DNA of 64,000 nucleotides from assembly GCF_028453695.1 (NCBI RefSeq), contig NC_135780.1, forward strand, positions 8,804,001-8,868,000, in the 5' to 3' direction. Below, in pieces: positions 60,401 to 64,000 of this stretch (positions are counted from its first letter, which is position 1; the number at the start of each line of letters is the position of its first letter). Under the pieces are notes generated by a model that was given only the letters and a program-made list of their open reading frames with translations, did not search any database and had not been told where the DNA came from. A program made the translations under genes and the position numbers. The DNA comes from Augochlora pura (Eukaryota > Arthropoda > Insecta > Hymenoptera > Halictidae).

Positions 60401-63400
60401 GAGACCGGTGGAACCGGCGCAAGCCGGAGCAGGCCGGGAGCACATTTCACGACAAATAAGCCGGTGTTCGTCGCGTAACTGTCCGATTATCACAATTCCA
60501 TTTTCCGGCGATCGAACGCCTGAAATTTTTCCCCCGCAGACATTGTTGGGGGACGTGAAAGCACGCGTAAGGGTCCCGAGGAACGAACGGCGCGCCGCCG
60601 ACGAATCCAAGAACTTTGCTCTATGGCAAATCGACTTGTCGCGAAATCCTATTGCTGCCTCCTGCATGTTTCCAGCGTTCTCCTCGTCCCCCCACCCCTT
60701 CCCCCTGAAACCCGATAAAATCTCGTTCGACGCCGTGCTCAAATTTTCGAGACGCTTAGTCCCGCGATGCTCACCTGAATCGGATTCCCAACAATGAAAG
60801 CTTCTATTCGGCGCAATCATTTCCCGGTCGGGCTGTTCGGGAATACAGAGCGCCTCGTTCATCGAACGTATTCTGCTTTAATCAGAATTCGCCTGAAATT
60901 TCGACCAGCGTTCATGATCCAATCTGCGTTAAACCGGCGAGCTTTTTTGTGGCCTTAGTTATGGGACTGTGCGCGGTGGTTGATAAGTTGCGAATTCGAC
61001 TCATCGTTATCGATATACAAATGTCCATGATTTGTTGAGTTTTTGAACGTTTGGTTTTGTCTAGATATTGTTGCAAAATAGTACGTAATTTACGAAATTT
61101 TGCTGGACATTTTTAATCGATATTCTGCGCATCTCGTTGGTCGTTATATATGTACAGTGAATATTTAGGAAGGTTTTATCCCTGTAGGAATTGAAGTTGT
61201 ATTCAATTGTGTTAGACACGGACTAAACAACAACCCCCGTTTTATAGTATTAGAAAATATAACTTTAGTAAATTTTTGTTCATACGTTTAAATTGTCACA
61301 GATTTTTATGAGAATTTAGAGATGGAATTTAATCGTAACGAATTTGTATTGTAACTGTGAATTGATTCTCCGCGGAGTCTGAAATTATCTGTACACAAAA
61401 TTTGAAAGAAAAGCAAACAATGGCGAACAAAATTGACTAAAAAGTCGGGGCATCTATCATCGTGTTAACAAACAAACAGCGAATCTTTACACGTACCTTC
61501 ATACTTACTTTTGTAAAAACTATAGTCAGAGAACCGTTCCTCCCACGATTCCTGACGATGGAAATAAAATTCAAATAACATTCGTTTTTATCGATATACA
61601 TAATTTACTCGCACTTTGGAAATTCGCGCACGCAATAAGCGCATGCAGATACGCCGGTCTATTAATAAAATTCTTCTAGCCGTTAGAAAACGTTTAGGCT
61701 GAACCGTATGCATTATAAATTGTTCGGAGATTGTCACGTGAAGTAGGGAGGATTATGCATTCCGCATATCATTAATTAGAGACTCACGAAACGATACGTA
61801 CTCGAATGAGAAGGACACCTGTATATACGTCGCGGTGTTCCGAATGGATTTTCATGAAATTTTACGATGAAAATTCATGGGGGGGCTTGATTTTCCACGT
61901 GTCCCGGTATATTATGGCACGATGGCGTTTCGCACGACACGACGACTACGCCAACGACGACGACGACGACGACGTCGCTGCGAAAAAGATTAAAGAAGAG
62001 CCGCGACTTTTTTTCCCTTTGTAGATCGGGCTCCCGAGAATGCGCTTTAAAATTCAAATTTCTGGGAACTCGGTCAGGGTGGGGCGGCGTGTATCGACGG
62101 TAACAAATGATCGTCTGTTCGACAAGGTCGAGCTGTCTCTAAAACGCTCGCAGATTCCCCCGCGGGATTATGACGTGCACCGCAGAAATCGCATTGAAAT
62201 ACTGGACGACGTTAAGAAGAAAATCAAAATCCTGTTAAACCTTGCGAAAAGAGATTTACATGGCTGTGTACCGTGCATACATTTGCATCCACAATAAGTG
62301 CAGTGTATTCATGAGAGTTCTCATTTTCCAGCCACCGGCATCCACGTCGCATTATTGCGATTTGAATTATAACAAGAAGCTAAAAATGTTTCAGCAGCAC
62401 CGCAAAATTTCAACGACGGAAATTTCACTATATTCTCGTAGCCGTTCTAACTTTACTGCACGGTGTGATATCATAGCGTCCGCCATCTTGGTAATGTTTT
62501 CTACCTTCGCCGAAGCGGACCGATAAAATAATAAAGTACAATGTCTTGGACTTTTTTAGACAATGCTACTTCGAACGGATAATTCCGCACATTTTCGTGC
62601 TATTTTCCGAGCGACGATTGCCCCGCAATTCTGGTATTAAACTCGACGTCTGCAATCGCTGCCGGTGTATTATTAGCCCGTTACATTGTGTTGCTAATAG
62701 CGCGGCGCGAAGCGAGCACGTGTTCGTTCGCTCGTATCGTCTGCGAGGACTCGTCGACGACGTTTTAAATAGCAGTCGCTGGTAATGGATAGAAGGAACT
62801 GGATAGGAAGGGAGAGCTCCCGCAGGATAGCTTCCTAGGAATTGCGTCTATTTATTGATCGTCCGCTGCACTGGAATATTCAGCCGAACCTTGGCCTCCA
62901 TCCACCTTCCGCCTACCTTTCCATGATCCTCGTCTTTGGGTACGATTGCCTCCATTTTCCCAATGACGGCGGCTTTGATAATGTAAGGGATGGAGACAGA
63001 TAGCTGGAAGACGCGGCAACGTAACCAGACCGTTTCCACGGGGTAGCAAGAAACCGTGAGATCGCCGCGGATATTCTCCTGAATTTTTCGTTATCGGTAT
63101 TTCATGTTCTCCGAGTTCCAAAATTCTCTGCCCGTTGCGAAAATTCCACGGTGGCTCGTGGAAATATCATCGCGTTTCGGCATTTTGAAATGATGCTTAA
63201 ACTGGCGACGCGATATTTTGCGGAGAGCCATTTGCAACTTCAGGCAAGGGAGAAGTTCCTTTTGAAAATTTCAAAGAGTCTCTGTCGCAATGGAAAACCG
63301 AGAGGAGCTGTTAATAGTTATTTTATAACATATCAGATCGCTATTGGATACACGTGCTGGGATCATTATTTTAGGATATTTAACTTCCGCTAATTTTGGA

Positions 63401-63605
63401 GTCGCAATGAACGTCCATGTTCGAACGTTCTCCATTGATGTAATATAAAATGGCATGACGGTAAATATACTGTAAAACAAGAGATAAAAAATAAACCAGT
63501 CACTTTCAACTAGTACTTTCGAAAACACTAAGTAAATCAAACTCTCTGTAAACACGACGACGATGTAAAGTACAAATGTTCCAAGACGATTGTAGGAAAC
63601 AGAAG
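60401..63605. other. No gene seen
   Basis: GC-rich patch 60.4-60.9 kb, otherwise AT-rich. A short GAC repeat (61947-61972) encodes a run of Asp in one frame. No recognisable product. Confidence 0.5.
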
Positions 63606-64000
63606 TTAACCCCTTGCACTATAATAACGAGACAGACTCGTGACAAAGATTTCATGCATGATCTGTTAAATATAAATATTACTAATTTATTTCAAATCGG
63701 AGCCAAATTTAATTCTTCTGTTAACAAAATACTGAAACGAAAGTAAATAAAGGCAATACAAGAAATAGGAATTATCTAGTCCTATTAAAGAAAGTATTAA
63801 AAATGAATAAACGCTAATTAACACAGCATGAAAGGAATCATATTGCAAATATTACTAATCTATTTCAAATCGGAGCCAAATTTAATTCTTCTGTTAACGA
63901 AATACTGAAACGAAAATAAATAAAGGCAATACAAGAAATAGGAATTATCTAGTCCTATTAAAGAAAGTATTAAAAATGAATAAATGCTAATTGACACAGG
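63606..64000 (+). mobile_element. Left part of a TTAA-flanked element with internal 173-bp tandem duplication
   Basis: TTAA (63606-63609), then CCCCTTGCACTATAATAACG. From about 63678 a 173-bp unit is repeated from 63851 to the window end with only a few differences. The unit resembles the subterminal part of the 3.8-kb copy. The right end is outside the window. Confidence 0.65.

Noticed and set aside
60353..60862. 169-codon antisense frame
   Set aside because: It runs through the right inverted end of the TTAA element, overlaps an open + frame in a GC-rich patch, and shows no domain.

Overview
The window is a piece of an insect nuclear genome. The signs are split genes with GT-AG introns (several of 60-80 bp), AATAAA poly(A) signals, no operons or ribosome binding sites, a strong GC/AT mosaic and many small non-autonomous DNA transposons. 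A single NFAT5-type Rel protein beside a LACTB2 homologue, very short introns, and a dispersed repeat that I recall from ant and bee genomes suggest Hymenoptera, probably a bee. That placement is inference.

Layout: 1-21.2 kb has no gene I can support. It holds TTAA-flanked inverted-repeat elements (about 3.8 and 4.8-5.6 kb, the second with a nested insertion), a TA-flanked element (12.6-13.3 kb) and diverged tandem repeats. From about 21.2 to 47 kb on the + strand lies one long gene, an NFAT5-like transcription factor. A CpG-rich leader and first coding exon (21814-21955) is followed by a 15.6-kb intron, two N-terminal exons (37569-37846, 39768-40065), two exons for the Rel homology region (41255-41773 and 41837-42301) and a 2.3-kb last exon for a Gln-rich activation region (42382-44690). 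All splice phases agree and the product is 1336 residues. A 3' region of about 2.3 kb follows and contains an unexplained 186-codon open frame. On the - strand, ending tail to tail with it, is a complete three-exon LACTB2 endoribonuclease/metallo-beta-lactamase gene (48360 down to 47185, 292 aa). The poly(A) signals of the two genes lie within about 110 bp of each other and face each other.

From 48.5 to 64 kb there is again no supported gene. The stretch is unusually rich in repeats: four copies of one dispersed repeat (two forming a foldback), two different TTAA elements abutting and sharing one TTAA (51.35-51.84 kb), a 10-bp-unit satellite at an assembly gap, a hAT-type element with a perfect 8-bp target duplication (54.03-54.38 kb) placed inside an older repeat, an 88-bp tandem array split by a TTAA element (57.3-58.0 kb), a 0.64-kb TTAA element with 19-bp perfect inverted ends (59.8-60.4 kb), and a TTAA element with an internal 173-bp duplication running off the end.

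The two genes have no evident functional link: one is a nuclear regulator that in other animals responds to osmotic stress, the other an RNA-degrading enzyme. The most novel material is the set of at least six sequence-unrelated TTAA-flanked miniature families, the in-frame 63-bp intron inside the NFAT Rel region, and the open frame in the NFAT 3' region. I found no CRISPR, tRNA, rRNA, retroelement reverse transcriptase or autonomous transposase.
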